Part shown: one piece after another, positions 6,229 to 7,454 of the stretch
Position numbering within the stretch: position 1 is the first letter of the stretch
Layout of the letters: every line of letters begins with the position of its first letter
Assembly (NCBI GenBank): GCA_002382525.1
Contig: DFYA01000215.1
Span: 17,250-24,703 of the forward strand
DNA length: 7,454 bases
Source: Opitutaceae bacterium UBA4094
Lineage (GTDB): Bacteria; Verrucomicrobiota; Verrucomicrobiia; Opitutales; Opitutaceae
Direction: 5' to 3'
Position numbers and translations under genes: made by a program
The notes under the pieces: generated by a model
What the model saw: the letters and a program-made list of their open reading frames with translations, nothing else
What the model was told of the DNA's origin: nothing
Databases searched by the model: none

Positions 6229-6888
6229 ATGCAACGTCGCCTGAGCCAAGGTGAGATGGATTTCCTGTATGGGATCTGCCACTACATCATCACGTTCATT
6301 TACGATGCCTTCTTCCGCGGAGAAGTCGTCGGTGTCGAAAATCTGCCGCTGAAAGGCCCCTTCATCGTGGCGTCCAATCACGCCAGCCACCTCGACCCGC
6401 CCGCCGTCGGTTGCCACATCCCGCGCCAGCTTGCCTTCTTCGCCCGGAAAAGCCTATGGAAACGCGGCTTCGCTACGTGGTGGCTCAACGGCGTCGGCGC
6501 GATCCCCGTGGACCGCGACGGCACCTCGGACGTGGGTGCGATGAAGAACGTCCTGCGCGCGTTGCAAGCAGGCAGGGTCATCACGCTTTTCCCCGAAGGC
6601 ACGCGCTCCCCCGACGGAACACTTCAACCGGCGAAGAGTGGCGTTGGCATGATCGCCTGTCGCTCGCGCGTGCCGGTGATCCCGGCGCGCATTTTTAATT
6701 CGCACATCGCCTTCGGACGCGACGGCAAGCTCCGCCTCGGCACGCGCATGTCGATCGTTTACGGGAAGCCGCTCCCTCCGTCCGCCTACGACGATCCCAA
6801 GGCCGGCAAAGAGCGTTACCAACTCGCCTCTGAAAAAATCATGGCCGCCATCGCGCAGCTCCGGGAGCCCACCGCGCCGGTGATCTGA
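6229..6888 (+). CDS. plsC: 1-acyl-sn-glycerol-3-phosphate acyltransferase family protein (PlsC-type)
   Basis: The protein probably acylates lysophosphatidic acid to phosphatidic acid at the inner membrane. The 219 residues are near the usual 230-250. Seen: a hydrophobic N-terminus (about 11-29), the acyltransferase motif I NHASHLD (50-56, the H-x4-D catalytic pair His51/Asp56), GAIPVDRDG (90-98, motif II), LFPEGTRSPDG (120-130, motif III, glycerol-phosphate binding) and VPVIPARI (148-155, motif IV). Motif order and spacing are normal for the LPLAT family. An exact match to the housekeeping PlsC is likely from the cmk neighbourhood, but paralogues acylating other lipids share these motifs. Start: ATG 6229 lies 14 bp after cmk; a second in-frame ATG at 6256 sits directly after an AAGGTGAG stretch and would give 210 residues, so the start is uncertain by nine codons. 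It is last in the tyrA cluster and converges on trpS. Confidence 0.9.
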   Translation: MQRRLSQGEMDFLYGICHYIITFIYDAFFRGEVVGVENLPLKGPFIVASNHASHLDPPAVGCHIPRQLAFFARKSLWKRGFATWWLNGVGAIPVDRDGTSDVGAMKNVLRALQAGRVITLFPEGTRSPDGTLQPAKSGVGMIACRSRVPVIPARIFNSHIAFGRDGKLRLGTRMSIVYGKPLPPSAYDDPKAGKERYQLASEKIMAAIAQLREPTAPVI

Positions 6889-7031
6889 TTGTTCGTATTA
6901 CGAACTTGGATCCGGGGCTCCTGCGGCCCGCGCGAGAGGCGCCTAGGCCTCCGCTTGGCCGCGAGATCGACGTGGGAAGCGAGCTTGCTCGCGATCTTAA
7001 GCGCCTCGACGTTCAAACAGCACTCCGCCTC
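6889..7031. other. Convergent plsC/trpS intergenic region with several hairpins
   Basis: This is a 143-bp gap between two genes that end towards each other. It is dense in dyad symmetry: GTTCG-TATTA-CGAAC (6891-6905) just after the plsC stop, GAGGC-GCCTAG-GCCTC (6936-6951), and a larger REP-like palindrome at 6964-6997, listed separately. No T-run follows any of them on either strand, so none is a textbook intrinsic terminator, though position suggests bidirectional termination or mRNA 3'-end protection. No small gene is supported. Confidence 0.5.
6964..6997. repeat. REP-like palindrome downstream of trpS
   Basis: An inner dyad GCGAGC-TT-GCTCGC (6979-6992; realistically a 5-bp stem with a CTTG loop) lies inside an outer stem AGATCG (6964-6969) / CGATCT (6992-6997), so the two foldings share base 6992 and are partly alternative. 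The core GTGGGAAGCGAGCTTGCTCG (6972-6991) closely resembles one of the REP types familiar from Pseudomonas genomes, from memory and not searched. TCGACGT occurs as a 7-bp direct repeat on either side (6967-6973, 7006-7012), though one copy falls within the outer stem. The dispersed nature is inferred, not shown, since only one copy is in this window. Confidence 0.5.
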
Positions 7032-7454
7032 TCACCGCAGCCCGCTCGCCTTGCGGGCGCGACCGAGCACCTGGCTCGCAGTCGCACGCGCGCGTTCCGC
7101 GCCGTCCTTCAAGATCGCGTGAACGTGATCCAAGTTCGCCGCCAACTCCGCACGCTTCGCCCGGTAGTCGGCGAAGAACGTCCAGTAGTGTTCGAACAGC
7201 GCCTTCTTTAAATCGCCGTAACCGAGGCCACCGGCACGCAGGCGGTTTTCGTAATCGGTCGCCACGTCGTCGGGCGCGACAAGCTTCAACAACTGGATCG
7301 CGAGGTTCTTGTCGGCGTCGGGCTTAGGCTCGGCCGGCGTGCGGCTGTCCATGAGAATACCCATGATCTTTTTCCGAACCGCCTTCTCTTCGCCGAAGAT
7401 CTCCAGCGTGTTGCCGTAGCTCTTGCTCATCTTTTGCCCATCGAGTCCAGGGAC
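7032..7454 (-). CDS. trpS: Tryptophanyl-tRNA synthetase, C-terminal part (5' end beyond window)
   Basis: The last 140 codons are visible, read leftwards from the right edge. Seen: VPGLDGQKMSKSYGN immediately at the edge, where KMSKS (7419-7433) is the class I synthetase ATP-binding loop and the PGLDG(x)KMSKSYGN context is specific to TrpRS. It is followed by the helical C-terminal anticodon-binding part, including FEHYWTFFADYRAKRAEL (about residues 81-98 of the visible portion) and ending KASGLR. Known: the enzyme charges tRNA(Trp) in the cytosol as a homodimer; the HIGH-motif half is outside the window. The C-terminus looks complete, ending with a normal stop at 7032-7034 and no frameshift. 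It converges on plsC and is therefore not in the aromatic-biosynthesis operon, although it uses a product of that pathway. Confidence 0.95.
   Translation of the reverse strand, partial: VPGLDGQKMSKSYGNTLEIFGEEKAVRKKIMGILMDSRTPAEPKPDADKNLAIQLLKLVAPDDVATDYENRLRAGGLGYGDLKKALFEHYWTFFADYRAKRAELAANLDHVHAILKDGAERARATASQVLGRARKASGLR

Noticed and set aside
1..7454. tRNA, rRNA, CRISPR array, insertion sequence or riboswitch
   Set aside because: I saw no cloverleaf with a CCA-type end, no regularly spaced identical repeats, no transposase motifs and no recognisable riboswitch core on either strand.

Overview
The window looks like an ordinary chromosomal stretch of a GC-rich Gram-negative bacterium. My best guess is Verrucomicrobiota, family Opitutaceae or a close relative. 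The guess rests on three things: the protein sequence style (for example the TyrA N-terminus reading LENLVILAPGLLGGS), the scarcity of Shine-Dalgarno sites, and palindromic repeats of the 'GCAGACTTCCAGTCTGC' kind. It is inference without a database search.

Layout. Positions 1-828 (minus) hold most of a four-helix membrane protein with a PIN domain and the start of a TRAM domain (YacL type); it runs off the left edge. A 159-bp divergent spacer follows, then a small EVE-domain protein (988-1404, plus). Converging on it with a 21-bp gap is a minus-strand membrane-anchored protein (1426-3144) with a repetitive helical midsection and a C-terminal formylglycine-generating-enzyme-like domain that lacks both catalytic cysteines. 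Diverging from that gene is a plus-strand cluster: prephenate dehydrogenase tyrA (3271-4119), EPSP synthase aroA (4206-5552), cytidylate kinase cmk (5552-6214) and a PlsC-type acyltransferase (6229-6888). The C-terminal part of tryptophanyl-tRNA synthetase (7032-7454, minus) converges from the right edge.

How the genes work together. AroA makes EPSP, the precursor of chorismate. TyrA diverts the chorismate-derived prephenate towards tyrosine, and TrpRS charges tRNA with another aromatic product, although it lies on the opposite strand. aroA and cmk overlap at a TGATG junction and cmk is 14 bp from plsC, so aroA-cmk-plsC is probably one transcript linking aromatic, CMP/dCMP and phospholipid supply. 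tyrA is separated from aroA by an 86-bp spacer that carries a long inverted repeat.

I found no mobile-element genes, CRISPR array, tRNA, rRNA or defence cassette, and no convincing undescribed system. The points most worth a second look are an exact 67-residue internal repeat in the FGE-like protein, its loss of the catalytic cysteines, the 59-nt inverted repeat between tyrA and aroA, and a REP-like palindrome beside trpS.
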